Shown: positions 1-9,769, numbered from the stretch's first letter. The stretch is DNA of 64,000 nucleotides from Desulfofarcimen acetoxidans DSM 771 (GCF_000024205.1 NC_013216.1:3596001-3660000), one strand, 5' to 3'. The notes: generated from the letters alone by a model not told the origin. A program made the numbers and translations.

Positions 1-90
1 TCCATAATACGCTCCTTTACTTCAAACTATTTTTACAGGAAAATATCCTTTTTAAGGTTACTGTGCAAATATTCTATAGACTGAGCCTAA

Positions 91-207
91 GAGAGTGTTT
101 CAAAAATCATAATTTTAAAAATTAACCACTATATATAGTTAAAATTAGAAGTATAAATAGTAGATATGGAAATCAAGAGATAAAAAATCTATTTTTGAAA
201 CGGTCTC
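91..207. repeat. MITE-like element with 17-bp terminal inverted repeats
   Basis: The segment begins GAGAGTGTTTCAAAAAT and ends with the reverse complement of GAGACCGTTTCAAAAAT, so 15 of 17 end bases pair. The AT-rich inside has no reading frame. Short length, inverted ends and no coding capacity fit a non-autonomous transposable element. No clear target duplication flanks it (CCTAA on the left, TAGAG on the right). The first 90 bases and positions 208-297 show nothing recognisable. Confidence 0.45.
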
Positions 208-297
208 TAGAGGCAGACTCTAATCCTAGTCTTGCTTAGAATAGATGATATAAATTATATTTTTGTTTCTATGTATTGAAAATAGAGTCACCTAATA

Positions 298-501
298 CTA
301 AAGTAATTTATTATGGCGGTAAAAAATATATATTGGTATAATCAAAGGGCAGAAAAACATCCATGCTAAAGTAGCAGGTATCGACAATTTAGTAATTTTT
401 CGATCTGTCCATATAAACCATGCTGCAAATATTCCTATTCCAAAATACATTATTAAAGAAATCATTTCAGTTAAATTGCTAATGAAATTGATTACATTCA
501 T
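298..501 (-). CDS. small two-helix membrane protein, unknown
   Basis: 67 residues with two hydrophobic stretches (about residues 10-30 and 40-60) separated by a charged WTDRKITK loop, so probably two membrane helices. AAGGAG lies 12 bases before the ATG, a slightly long but usable spacing. I recognise no family; size and layout resemble immunity or PLDc_N-type small membrane proteins, but the motifs do not prove it. It stands alone between repeats, with no operon partner. Confidence 0.5.
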   Translation of the reverse strand: MNVINFISNLTEMISLIMYFGIGIFAAWFIWTDRKITKLSIPATLAWMFFCPLIIPIYIFYRHNKLL

Positions 502-547
502 AAAATAAAATTACTCCTTAAAAGGTTTTTATGCTCATTTATTATCT

Positions 548-660
548 AATGTTCATTATAACCTTGCTTTTCCGCTGTTGCAATAAATTAACATGATTTG
601 CAACAAAAATATTTTACCGAAAGAGTAAACCTTTTCACCAAAAATAAACAACAAGGCCGC
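548..660. repeat. dispersed repeat family A, copy 1
   Basis: This copy reads through a TGTTGCAATAAATTAACA block, then ACCGAAAGAGTAAACC, an AAATAAACAACAAGG stretch and GCCAGCCAAAGG. The same string of blocks recurs near 10.08, 11.09, 12.74, 22.0 and 28.2 kb. The closest match is 28.2 kb, which shares the upstream TAATGTTCATTATAACC block. It lies directly downstream of a serine recombinase relic, as copy 2 does. Confidence 0.6.
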
Positions 661-661
661 C

Positions 662-708
662 AGCCAAAGGACCAGTTGACAAACTATGCTTCTATACAAA
701 AAAGGGGA
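662..708. repeat. left part of a MITE nested in repeat copy 1
   Basis: From CAGTTGACAAACTATGCT through the run of A and GAGAACCCA, this follows the left half of the complete 118-bp element at 12830-12947 almost base for base. It then stops, and the repeat flank (GCGAGCC) resumes. The right half and right inverted end are missing, so this is a deleted copy. Confidence 0.5.
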
Positions 709-754
709 TTGAGAACCCAGCGAGCCTTTTGTTTTCTCCCCATATAAACTGGTT

Positions 755-1130
755 TCAAACCGCTTCCCTGTAATAATTCTCCGATAAATTCATAAATGGC
801 GTATTCCATACAATATCTACATCCAGCTTCGGCCTATTGTACTCACCGATTTCATCTGTTTCCCTTATGACTATATTATCAATCAGCAAGCTAATATTCG
901 TATTTGTAAGGGCTTTCTTATGAATAATTTCTTTCAGTACATCTATACTTTTAATAATATTTTCCTTCTCATATTCGTTCGACTCCTCAAGCTTCTCCAA
1001 TTCGGAAAGCTATTCTTCAAATTTGGCCAGTTCCCTATTTGCATCGCCTGATAGCTCCAGGAACAATTTCTCATTGATAAAGCCCTGGGCCAACTGCTTT
1101 GAGTATCCCTTAATTTCTTCTTCCTCTTTA
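755..1130 (-). pseudogene. serine recombinase C-terminal relic (DUF4368-like)
   Basis: Read on the minus strand in one frame, this gives the tail of a large serine recombinase: a charged coiled segment with KGYSKQLAQGFINEKLF, then LTNTNISLLIDNIVIRE, EYNRPKLDVDI and an ENYYREAV end. These are the patterns I know from the DUF4368 tail of Firmicute recombinases. An in-frame amber codon interrupts it near position 1013, and the catalytic resolvase domain and zinc ribbon are absent. A second, shorter relic with the same ending lies at 10191-10376. It is non-functional. Confidence 0.65.
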
Positions 1131-1246
1131 TGTTACCTTTGGCATAGCATTCCCGTAATGGTTGTAAATGAAGTTGAATAAATAAAAAATTCCTGGTATA
1201 AAAGAAGGTGCCAACCAAATCTCAAATACCAGGAGGTAAAACCGAT

Positions 1247-2245
1247 ATGAAAAAACTTGTGATAGACCCTAAATACCTTGTAGTAGGCATCGACATTACC
1301 AAATCAATACATTGGGTGCAGTGCATAGATCCATTTGGTAATAAGTTGGGTAAACCTTTTGCCTTTCAGAATAACAGAGAAGGTTTCAAAAATCTAGTAC
1401 TAAGGATTAATGAGTGTTCAAAAAATCATGGTTTTGAGAAAGTGGTATTCGGTATGGAACCTACAGACCACTACGGAAAGGCACTTGTTGAATATCTGGT
1501 AGACCTGGAACATACTTTTGTTCTTGTTAATCCTATGCACGTCAAAAAAAGCAAGGAGTTTAACGATAACAGTCCCAGTAAAAATGACCGCAAAGATGCA
1601 TATACAATTGGAATGCTAACCGAAGTTTCGATTTTCCAGCTCAAAAATAGCAAAAAAATAAAATTCTGATCTCGTATTTACTGGGCTCAAAGGTTCAAAA
1701 ATGGCCAAAAATGCAAAAGTAGTGACCCAAATAAATTTCCATGGAATCTAATTCCATTTACTAGATATCATTACTTTGATAGACTTTATATGGGAAAAAT
1801 ATGTGCATTTCATGGAGATATTCTACTAAATATAACCATAATTCAAAAGGACTGGTTTAGCAGAGTATCTACAAAGCATTCCCGGAGTGGGAGAAATCAC
1901 AGGAGCAATGTTTCTAGCAGAAATCGGTGATCCAACAAATTATCATAACTGGTGTGAAATTCAAAAACTGGCCGGCCTAAATATTCGGGAAAATGATTCT
2001 GGAAAACACCATGGAAAGAGAACAATTACCAAGAGGGGCCGTGCTTCATTGAGAAGTTTGGCATACCAACCGGCACTAATGGCAGTTATCCACAACCAGG
2101 AATTGAAAGACATTTATACACAGCCTATTGAACATCCTAACCGTCCTTTGTGTAAAAAGCAAGCTTTAGTAGCAATTAGTGTTAGAGTGTTGAGAATTAT
2201 GTTCGTATTGGCAAAAACAGGGGTAATAAAGAAAGAAGGTATCTC
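1247..2245 (+). pseudogene. broken IS110-family transposase
   Basis: The first part (1247-1669) has the DEDD-type N-terminus of IS110 transposases: VGIDITKSIHWVQC, GMEPTDHYGKAL and KNDRKDAY carry acidic residues of the catalytic set. The second part (about 1850-2245) has the C-terminal helix-hairpin motif SIPGVGEITGAMFLAEIGDP and the KRGRASLR segment. The middle, about 120 residues, is replaced by 1670-1850, which reads in no consistent frame. The start is set by AGGAGG seven bases before ATG 1247. IS110 elements carry bridge-RNA sequence in their flanking ends; 1140-1246 is where such sequence would sit, but I cannot define a structure. Confidence 0.75.
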
Positions 2246-2249
2246 TAGT

Positions 2250-2792
2250 ATGGTTAGAAAAGCAATCTATATAACTATAGCCTTGATAATTGCCAGCACA
2301 ATGTTATTTTACTTAAGTCAATTTAGATTTAATATGATTTGGGGCAAACCGGTTGGAATCGTTGAGGATCTAAAAAGCATGGTCGTTAAGTACGACCCTA
2401 ATGTATCTTCAACTTTCAAGAAACCTTATAACAAGCTTAAAAACGAACTACTCTACGCAAGGTTAACTAATACCGTAGAAGGTCAAACCGAACACACAAT
2501 AATAATTATCCGGAACAAGGACTGTTTAATAAATATTGTGCGGGAATTCGATAAGCTAAAATCAACTGTTCCTCAAGAATATAATCCTGCAGAATATAAA
2601 CTAAGTGACTTTAAATTCTATAATCTAACCATATGGCGGGAAGGCAAATCGGTTACATATGTTTTTGGTCAAAACGATTCTGATTATTATGAGGGAAGTA
2701 CCGCATGGAGAACTAAGAATGGCAATATGGTTTTAAGAAAAATGCCAGAGAAGTTAATCCGATTGATTATGGAGCCTTCTACTAAAAAATAG
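2250..2792 (+). CDS. membrane-anchored protein, unknown, read through from IS110
   Basis: 180 residues from ATG 2250, with AGAAGG ten bases upstream. It opens with a basic stretch and one helix (about residues 6-24, IYITIALIIASTMLF), then an extracellular-type soluble domain with no motif I recognise. The upstream IS110 frame is open into this gene, so a single 301-codon frame covers both. I treat them as separate because the IS110 homology ends just before this ribosome site. A deletion or insertion fused the element end to a host gene. Confidence 0.5.
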   Translation: MVRKAIYITIALIIASTMLFYLSQFRFNMIWGKPVGIVEDLKSMVVKYDPNVSSTFKKPYNKLKNELLYARLTNTVEGQTEHTIIIIRNKDCLINIVREFDKLKSTVPQEYNPAEYKLSDFKFYNLTIWREGKSVTYVFGQNDSDYYEGSTAWRTKNGNMVLRKMPEKLIRLIMEPSTKK

Positions 2793-3068
2793 AGAAGTTG
2801 ATAGCAGATATTATTGCAGGTTAGGTGTAGCGGTTCGTGCTTCCTGGCGGTAAGCTAATATCCGTCACTGGCATTTAGCAATGGTCTTGGAATTACTTTC
2901 AATGACTATAGACCTTTAGATTTAAAACCAGTGCCAATGGCTTCAACTTTTCAGAATTCACCGCCACCGGCAGTGGTATATTAATCAAGAGTAAAGTGCC
3001 AATTTAAACTGAAAAAAGGTCAGTCAGTCCGTCAGTTTATCCTCGCGGTGGTCTTTAAAATTAGCTGT

Positions 3069-3722
3069 TTACTTAACGTAGTACTTCTTTTTGGTCTTGT
3101 AAGTCAAGATATCCGAATAAAAATTGATTTCCGGATACAAGTCAACAAGCTCTTTAAGTGCATAAACACCGGTTACAGAATTATGACGCTCAGCAGTAAC
3201 ACATTTAATATGGATAGGTAGGCTGTAGAACGAGTCACAAGCCGTAAAGCCATGGAATGTATGGCCATAATAGTATTGCTCATTATAGCTGTCCCACCCC
3301 CATGAGGCAGTGAGGTCAGAGAACAAGCGAGGGCAGTCGCAATGTTCACCGGGTTTTAGTTTGCAGTTGCAAACTTTTTTACCATAGGGAGAAGCATTAG
3401 TAGGCATACAAGTGCCATCACCGGCGGTATTAAATTTATTGGGGTCTCCAAGGATACCCATAGACAAGGAGGGCATAACAAAAACCTCCTTTAGGATATG
3501 ATTTAAAGTAGTTTCCAGATTATCAGGAAGCTGGGAGTTGTTATACTTTAAGACTCTATCCACCAAGCGATTAACCACGCCAGGCTTTGAAAAATCCATT
3601 TTCTTATTTTTCTTTTGCTTCTTTTTAAGCTTGCGCTTAGACCTATGCAGTTTGGATTTGTAAAGAATGCGGTCTTTACGGATCAGCCTATCCATAAAAT
3701 CATAATAGGAAATATTCTCCAA
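3069..3722 (-). pseudogene. truncated DDE transposase
   Basis: The 217-residue product begins with a very basic segment (KLHRSKRKLKKKQKKNKK) and reaches a DDE core: AGDGTCMPTNASPYGKK supplies a likely first Asp. A Cys-rich insert follows, then RLFSDLTASWGWDSY, YGHTFHGF and PINFYSD-like residues near the second Asp. The frame stops there, before the usual catalytic Glu region, so the protein is cut at its C-terminus. It resembles IS4/IS1182-group transposases; exact family not settled. Confidence 0.6.
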
Positions 3723-3963
3723 AATACATTATGGGGCGATTTGAAATTTATCAAGTCTTAAAAACGCGCATGAATCGTTATATAGCTAAAATAGGATAAT
3801 AAATATCCCCTATAATAGCTTATTTATAATATTTAGCCACAACCCGAAACTTATGGTTTTTTGAGGTGAAGCTAAAAAGGCAAAAAAATAAAGCCTTTAG
3901 TTTTAAGGCTTTAAGATTTTTCGAATGAACTATATAATTAGAAGTGAGGGGAGAATTAGATTA

Positions 3964-4122
3964 ATGTCAAGCTTTGATTTAACATTTCTATCCTTTGTTT
4001 TGATTGGTTTTGTTCTTTATGCCGTCAAATTCATGAAACAAAAGGATTCTCATGATAAAGAACTTCTAAAAAAGATAGATTATTTAATCCTTTTACTTGA
4101 GGAGAATAAACAGGAAAAATAA
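3964..4122 (+). CDS. small single-helix protein, unknown
   Basis: 52 residues from ATG 3964 (MSSFDLTFLSFVLIGF), preceded by GAGGGGAG at a normal distance; an in-frame upstream ATG at 3925 lacks such a site. One N-terminal membrane helix is followed by a charged, probably helical tail rich in Lys, Asp and Glu. Layout is holin-like or typical of small anchor proteins. No partner gene lies beside it. Confidence 0.4.
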   Translation: MSSFDLTFLSFVLIGFVLYAVKFMKQKDSHDKELLKKIDYLILLLEENKQEK

Positions 4123-4163
4123 CGTCTACACCAATGTCGTATTTTATAGAAAATGTTCATTAA

Positions 4164-4569
4164 CTAATTATTTATGAGTATCCAATATATGGTTTCATCG
4201 CATTTTTCCGAATACCCTTTTTTTAGTGCTTCTACTCGTCTTTTTACATCTGGTATGGTTCGCCATTTCACCATTTGCCTTTTCTCGTCAGAACCGCAGT
4301 TTATACTGACCCCGACTTAAAATCGGATACTCCGTCCGGCTCACTTTATCCGGTAATCTTTCGGAAAAATCGTCTTGTAAAATATAATTAGCCAATCGGG
4401 CAAGCTGCTCTCTGTCAGGCATTTCGCCTGTCTGCGTAATATATGCATCGGTCAAATCTTCTATTGCTTTGTTACGCCAAGGCAACGGCATATTGTTAGA
4501 AACTAATTTATCAACAGCCAAACGAAAAAATCTAGCATAATCCGTTACCTGACAAAAACCTACCCGCAT
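4164..4569 (-). pseudogene. frameshifted conserved hypothetical
   Basis: The first 93 codons (minus strand from 4569) encode VDKLVSNNMPLPWRNKAIE and YITQTGEMPDREQLARLANY, which resembles a conserved family from Firmicute mobile elements that I cannot name. The frame ends at 4288. A shift of one base near 4290 opens a coherent continuation, SDEKRQMVKWRTIPDVKRR through YWILINN, ending at 4164. The two halves together make a protein of about 133 residues, so the present form is a one-base frameshift. Confidence 0.5.
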
Positions 4570-4751
4570 ACATACAATTCCTCCTTCTGTTTATATAGCC
4601 TCTCGGCATTTACAAAGTTAGATGGTACAAAGCTTTGCTTGAAGCATCTATATTAAATTCCTCCTACTTTTTGTAGGGGGATTTTCATTTTAACAAGTAT
4701 CCAACTGGAAATTAGCAGCGAATATATTATAATCAAATTTGCCAAAAACAC

Positions 4752-5366
4752 TTGACATTTTCAAAACACCCCCATAATTACGACGGAAGGTATTTTTTAC
4801 CTTTACTGCAAGTTCTGGGGTGCTTTGCTTTGAAACCTCTTATTACTTCGCATGAAACTTATCAAGAATTTGTCCTCGAACAACTACGACAGCACTACGC
4901 CGGGGGGTTGCTCGTTCTTGTGCATAGGGATTGGCTCCTTATCTCAAAACTCTGGATTACAGACCTGACTGAAGTAGCAACATTACTTCAAGATTGCTAC
5001 AGTGTCAGGGGACCTGTTCCCCGTGATCCTGCCGCCATGCTCCGTTCATTTCTGCTTTTTTTGCTAACCAAACCATAAATCGGTATTACCGCATGGATGG
5101 ATGAAATGTACCATGTTCCCCTTTATGCCATTCTCAGCGGTTTTGAACCAAGTGATGTTCCCGGCGTTGGCACGTTCTATGATCTCTTACTTTACCAAAA
5201 CATTGTTCCGGAACACACGCCGAATATAGTTCCGTTCCAGCTGTTCGGCTTCGGCCAAGCCGGGCCGACTCGAAATGGTAAACCCGTCTGTAAAAGCTAT
5301 CGTCTCAAGCGGCTGGTTGCATGCAAATCAGCAGACGGTGCATTGTTCTCTTTGAACAAAGGGTAA
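4752..5366 (+). pseudogene. transposase N-terminal relic (IS1182/ISNCY-like)
   Basis: A single frame runs from 4752 to 5366 with one TAA at 5076 (LLTKP stop IGITAWMDEM). LQDCYSVRGPVPRDPAAMLRSFLL resembles the N-terminal DNA-binding region (DUF772-like) of such transposases, and PSDVPGVGTFYDLL the segment that follows. The DDE core is missing, so it is non-functional. It sits immediately after the end of the ABC operon. Confidence 0.55.
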
Positions 5367-5465
5367 ATATCCCCGACCTTCCATGCTAGTTTTATCATAT
5401 GTACGTCGCTGGAATGACAGGAGTGAACCGACCTGATGACATTGCATCGGATTGCTATTACACAA

Positions 5466-7310
5466 TCAAGCCGGGATGCCTTGCGAAAACTGGCTGTTAT
5501 AAATCTCCGCATAGGTTCCATTACTCTTCAGAAGATCTTTATGTGTGCCAGTCTCCACAATATCTCCTTCTTTCATGACGATGATCTTGTCGGCATCATA
5601 AATGGTAGATAGCCTGTGTGCTACAACAAAGCTGGTACGTCCTTTCAGAAGCCGCCGCATGGCCTTTTGAATCAGCATTTCCGTTCTGCTGTCTACGTTG
5701 GAAGTTGCTTCATCCAAAATCAGAATATCGGGATTGGATATAAAAGCGCGAGCAATCGTAATAAGCTGACGCTGTCCTTGCGATATATTGCTGGCTTCCT
5801 CATTCAGCACTGTGTTATATCCGTCAGGCATCTTCCGCACAAAATCATCCACATAAGCGGCTTGCGCAGCGGTATAGACCTGTTCTTCTGTGGCGTTTTC
5901 ATTGCCATAACGGATATTCTCATAAATTGTACCTGAAAACAGCCATGTGTCTTGTAAGACCATTCCCATCTTGGAGCGCAGCGTATGATAATCCATATTT
6001 CGGATGTCGGTGCCATCTAAGAAAACACCGCCTTGGTTGATTTCATAAAACCGCTCCATCAAGTTGATGAGTGTGGTCTTGCCTGCGCCTGTGTGTCCAA
6101 CAATCGCAATCATTTGACCTTTCTCTACATCCAGATTGAAATCGTTCATAAGCGGTTCGTCGGTATAACCGAATTTTACATGGTCAAATCTGACCTTTGC
6201 TTCGGTTGAAATATCGGTAAAAGGTTTCTTATATTCAGGGAGATTTTCAGCATCTAATACCGCAAAGACGCGCTCAGCGGAAGCGACAGTTGATAGAATA
6301 CCGTTCCAAATCTGGCCGAATTGGGCAATGGGGCGTGAAAACTGGGTAGAGTATTGTAAAAACGCCTGCATGTCGCCAATGAGGATATTACCCGTCGCAA
6401 CCTTAACAGCACCAACCATTGCAACAATCACATAGAAGATGTTTTGCAAGACCATCATGCTTGGCATGGTTGAGCCACCGTAAAATTTGCTTTTCCATCC
6501 CGATTCATACATGGCATCGTTGTAAACGTCAAACTTCTTGTTGGCATTTTCTTCGCCGTTGAAGCTCTTAATGACGGCGTGTGCGTTATAGCTTTCTTCA
6601 ATATGCCCGTTCAAGTCGCCTTGGAGCTTAAAGAATTTTCTGAAATTGGCCTGTGTCCTTGGCATAATAATTTTTGCAACCAAGAAACTGCCCGGAATCA
6701 TCAACGCGGCAATTGAGGTAAGCAGCGGGCTGATGGTGAGCATGAACCATAAAGTGCCAACTACTAAAACCACGCTGGAAATGAGCTGTGCCAGGCTCTG
6801 CTGCAAAGTGGTTGCAATATTGTCCATATCGTTTACAGCAATGGACATCAGGTTGCCATTCGAGTTTTTATCAAAGAATGAAATCGGCACATTGTTCATC
6901 TTGGCTTTCAATTCATTCCTTAGAACATAGGTGGTTTTCTGTGAAACATGAGTCATAATCCATATTTGCAGAAAGTTCGTAATGCTGGTGCCGACATAGA
7001 GTACCGCAACAATGGCTAAAATTGACGCTACTGACGAAAAGTCAATGCCCGTGCCACCCATTGCGCCGTTAAAAATCAATGTGGTAGCATTACCTAAAAT
7101 CTTGGGGCTGAACACCTGCATTAACGTACCTGCAATAGCAATCAGTAACGTCAGCGCAATGAGAAAACTGCTGTTTTTCATGTACTTCATCAGGCGCTTT
7201 ACTGTTTTCCACATCTTTTCAGGCTTTTGGAGCGGGGTCATGTTACCCTGACCCGGTGCCTTCATACCCCCAATAGAGGGACGCTGTACTATAGTATTTT
7301 CTCTGCTCAT
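5466..7310 (-). CDS. ABC exporter subunit, consensus ATPase site
   Basis: 614 residues: an exporter-type six-helix membrane domain (about residues 50-345) and an ATPase domain (about 370-605). Walker A is GHTGAGKTT, the signature is the variant ISQGQRQ, and Walker B is ILILDEATS with the catalytic Glu. The H-loop is VVAHRLST. Its start overlaps the stop of the upstream subunit by four bases, so the two are translationally coupled. Together they form a heterodimeric drug or lipid exporter of the BmrCD/TM287-288 type. The substrate cannot be read from sequence. A MarR repressor gene lies upstream. Confidence 0.9.
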   Translation of the reverse strand: MSRENTIVQRPSIGGMKAPGQGNMTPLQKPEKMWKTVKRLMKYMKNSSFLIALTLLIAIAGTLMQVFSPKILGNATTLIFNGAMGGTGIDFSSVASILAIVAVLYVGTSITNFLQIWIMTHVSQKTTYVLRNELKAKMNNVPISFFDKNSNGNLMSIAVNDMDNIATTLQQSLAQLISSVVLVVGTLWFMLTISPLLTSIAALMIPGSFLVAKIIMPRTQANFRKFFKLQGDLNGHIEESYNAHAVIKSFNGEENANKKFDVYNDAMYESGWKSKFYGGSTMPSMMVLQNIFYVIVAMVGAVKVATGNILIGDMQAFLQYSTQFSRPIAQFGQIWNGILSTVASAERVFAVLDAENLPEYKKPFTDISTEAKVRFDHVKFGYTDEPLMNDFNLDVEKGQMIAIVGHTGAGKTTLINLMERFYEINQGGVFLDGTDIRNMDYHTLRSKMGMVLQDTWLFSGTIYENIRYGNENATEEQVYTAAQAAYVDDFVRKMPDGYNTVLNEEASNISQGQRQLITIARAFISNPDILILDEATSNVDSRTEMLIQKAMRRLLKGRTSFVVAHRLSTIYDADKIIVMKEGDIVETGTHKDLLKSNGTYAEIYNSQFSQGIPA

Positions 7311-9028
7311 GCTACTTCCCCCTTTTCAAATTGCGATGCGATGATTTCTCTGTAAACCTCGCTCGACTGTTTCAATTCGTCATGCGTACCGACACCGGCT
7401 ATTTTTCCTTCATTTAAAACAAGGATTTTATCGGCTTCCATGATAGTGCTGATTCTCTGTGCCACAATCACCGTGACGGCATTTTTCAGCCTACCTTTCA
7501 GCACCATACGGATTTTAGCGTCCGTTTTGAAGTCCAATGCGGAAAAGGAATCGTCAAATACATAAACATCGGCATTTTTCAGAATGGCCCGCGCAATACA
7601 AAGACGCTGCTTCTGACCGCCGGAAAAATTTCCGCCGCCTTTTTCGACAACACCATCCAACCCGCCATCCAGCTTATTGACAAACTCTGCCGCATCTGCG
7701 GTTTCCAGCGCCGCCCATATTTCCTCGTCTGTGGCCGCCGGTTTGCCAAGCTGCATGTTTTCACGAATAGTCCCGAAGAAAAGAGCGGATTTCTGCGGGA
7801 TAAGACTTACCCGGTCATGCAATGTGCTCTGCGCAACATCTCGAATATCTGTACCGTTGAGAAGAACCTTTCCGCCGCCGACATCATAGAATCGGGGAAT
7901 CATATTGACGATTGTGCTTTTGCCGGAGCCGGTACTTCCTATAATGGCAAGCGTCTTCCCCTTGCGGACACTAAACGAAATATCTTGAATGGCGTTTTTC
8001 TCCGCTCCCTGATAGCAATAGCTAACCTTATCGAATGTCAGGAAGACTTCTTGCCCTAATGTCTGCTTTGAGCTCTTGGCGTCACAGATGGATGGGGTCA
8101 TATCCAAAACCTCGTTGATTCTTTTTGCAGAAGTCATACCGCGCGGGATGGATGATATAACATTTGTAATAAGCATGAATCCGGTCATGATCTGCACAGA
8201 GTAGCTGATAACGCCCATCATTGTACCAATTTCCATGTTTCCGCTATCAATGGATTTTCCGCCAATCCAAGTAATTGCTATGGTGGCAAGGCTCATAATC
8301 AAGCTCATAATCGGCATCAAGAGACCAATAATCGCATTGACGCGGATAGAGGTTTTCGTATATTCGTTGTTATCCTGCTCGTAACGCTCAAACTCCTGTT
8401 TTTCTTTCCCGAACGCGCGAATAACCTTAACACCATTCAACCCTTCCCGGAAAATCAAATTCAACCTGTCGATTGTTTTCTGTATTTTTTCGTACAGGGG
8501 ATTGGCATACATGGAAATGCCAATCGCGGCAAGGGCAACAATCGGTACAATAATAATAAAAACGGTTGAAAGCGAAGGGCTAAGGCGGTAGGCCATGAAA
8601 ACGCCGCCAATCAGATATAACGGAGCAAGAATCAAAAATTTCAGAAACATCTCTATTAGATTCTGCACTTGCGTCACATCGTTTGTATTCCGTGTAATGA
8701 GCGACGAAGTACCGATTTTGTCAAACTCGTCATTCGAAAACTGGGATGCATTTCGGTAAATATCTTTGCGCAGCCCACAGCCGAGTTTATATGAGATTCT
8801 GGCAGAAATATTGGTATTCAACAGTGCGGCGGCAAAACCGCCAAGCGAAATAAGAATCATAATCAAGCCAAGCTGCCAGATATAGCTCGTGTCTCCTTTT
8901 ACAATCCCGTTATTGACCATGTCCGCTGTCAATGTTGGAATATACAAATCGCAAATCACTTGAATCAGCAGAAACGCTATGGCCGCTATTACCGGAAATA
9001 GGGATAGTCTCTTAATCATTTCTTTCAT
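7307..9028 (-). CDS. ABC exporter subunit, degenerate ATPase site
   Basis: 573 residues with an exporter membrane domain (about residues 15-310) and an ATPase domain (about 335-570). Walker A is GSTGSGKST and the signature FSGGQKQR is canonical. Walker B reads VYVFDDSFSALD, with Asp where the catalytic Glu should be. That replacement marks the degenerate partner of asymmetric heterodimeric exporters, and the downstream subunit supplies the DE. AGGAGG precedes the ATG, and a perfect operator palindrome (9042-9059) lies just upstream of it. Confidence 0.9.
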   Translation of the reverse strand: MKEMIKRLSLFPVIAAIAFLLIQVICDLYIPTLTADMVNNGIVKGDTSYIWQLGLIMILISLGGFAAALLNTNISARISYKLGCGLRKDIYRNASQFSNDEFDKIGTSSLITRNTNDVTQVQNLIEMFLKFLILAPLYLIGGVFMAYRLSPSLSTVFIIIVPIVALAAIGISMYANPLYEKIQKTIDRLNLIFREGLNGVKVIRAFGKEKQEFERYEQDNNEYTKTSIRVNAIIGLLMPIMSLIMSLATIAITWIGGKSIDSGNMEIGTMMGVISYSVQIMTGFMLITNVISSIPRGMTSAKRINEVLDMTPSICDAKSSKQTLGQEVFLTFDKVSYCYQGAEKNAIQDISFSVRKGKTLAIIGSTGSGKSTIVNMIPRFYDVGGGKVLLNGTDIRDVAQSTLHDRVSLIPQKSALFFGTIRENMQLGKPAATDEEIWAALETADAAEFVNKLDGGLDGVVEKGGGNFSGGQKQRLCIARAILKNADVYVFDDSFSALDFKTDAKIRMVLKGRLKNAVTVIVAQRISTIMEADKILVLNEGKIAGVGTHDELKQSSEVYREIIASQFEKGEVA

Positions 9029-9041
9029 GAAAATCCTCCTT

Positions 9042-9059
9042 TAGGTAGAATTCTACCTA
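9042..9059. promoter_or_regulatory. MarR-type operator in the exporter leader
   Basis: TAGGTAGAATTCTACCTA is a perfect 18-bp palindrome ending a few bases before the ribosome site of the first exporter gene. Its core GTAGAATTCTAC recurs twice in the promoter of the marR gene. A looser half site (GATCTACCTATAT) is seen near 9124. Repressor binding here would block read-through or a local promoter. Confidence 0.75.
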
Positions 9060-9175
9060 TTTAATCAAAAAAATATTATTATTCACAATGCACAACAGTA
9101 GAAACGTAAGTTATTTGTGTTGGGATCTACCTATATGCATAAAATGGATACAGGCATTACTATGCCCGTTATATA

Positions 9176-9667
9176 TTAAGTTTGTTGCCTGTGAATATTA
9201 TTCGGTGGTTCTTCTTTCGCAAAGTCCGTTGAAACATTTGCAAGAGCCTTGTATAGCAGGGTTATAAACATCTCTTTTTCATCTTCCGCCATGCCAGAGA
9301 AAAGTTGTTTCTCGGTATCTAAAAAAACTTGGTTTATATCATCAATGATCTTATCACCCTTTTCCGTTACTTTAATTTGCATGGCTCTCCCATCATCCTG
9401 TGCCGCATAACGAATAATGAAGCCGTTTTTTTCAAGTCCATTCAACAGGCTTGTTACCGATGGCCCGCGAAGCCCCATTAAATCCTCCAAATATTTACGA
9501 CTCATGTTTGCTCCGTCAAATAAGCTTCGGCGTATTGCCCCCAAAAGCCGCGCCTGCTGATTCGTGATGCCAAACTCCGACAGCTTTTGGTCCTCAATGC
9601 AACGCAATGCTATTGCAATATTACGGATATAAAAGTCAGGGCTTGGTTTTCCACCTCTCTTTAGCAT
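9176..9667 (-). CDS. MarR-family repressor of the exporter operon
   Basis: 163 residues with a MarR winged-helix core: helices around ITNQQARLLGAIR, a recognition region near MGLRGPSVTSLLNGLEKNGFI, and the wing DDGRAMQIKVTEKG. AGGGAGG precedes ATG 9667. It is transcribed toward the two exporter genes, 147 bases away, and its promoter holds two copies of the palindrome found before those genes. Autorepression plus control of the exporter is the natural reading; the inducing ligand is unknown. Confidence 0.88.
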   Translation of the reverse strand: MLKRGGKPSPDFYIRNIAIALRCIEDQKLSEFGITNQQARLLGAIRRSLFDGANMSRKYLEDLMGLRGPSVTSLLNGLEKNGFIIRYAAQDDGRAMQIKVTEKGDKIIDDINQVFLDTEKQLFSGMAEDEKEMFITLLYKALANVSTDFAKEEPPNNIHRQQT

Positions 9668-9690
9668 GGGTTACCCTCCCTTTCGAATAT

Positions 9691-9736
9691 GTAGAATTCT
9701 ACCTTTTAATATATGCGTAGAATTCTACATTGTCAA
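9691..9736 (-). promoter_or_regulatory. marR promoter with two embedded operators
   Basis: On the minus strand, TTGACA (9731-9736) is followed by exactly 17 bases and TATATT (9708-9713). GTAGAATTCTAC at 9717-9728 fills the spacer between -35 and -10, and a second identical palindrome at 9691-9702 covers the expected start site. Their centres are 26 bases apart. A repressor bound here would directly exclude RNA polymerase. Confidence 0.8.
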
Positions 9737-9769
9737 GTGTTTTTTGAATTTTTTATTTTTACTTGGATA

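Noticed and set aside
943..1218. 91-codon minus-strand frame
   Set aside because: It is an out-of-frame shadow of the recombinase relic, whose true frame shows family motifs.
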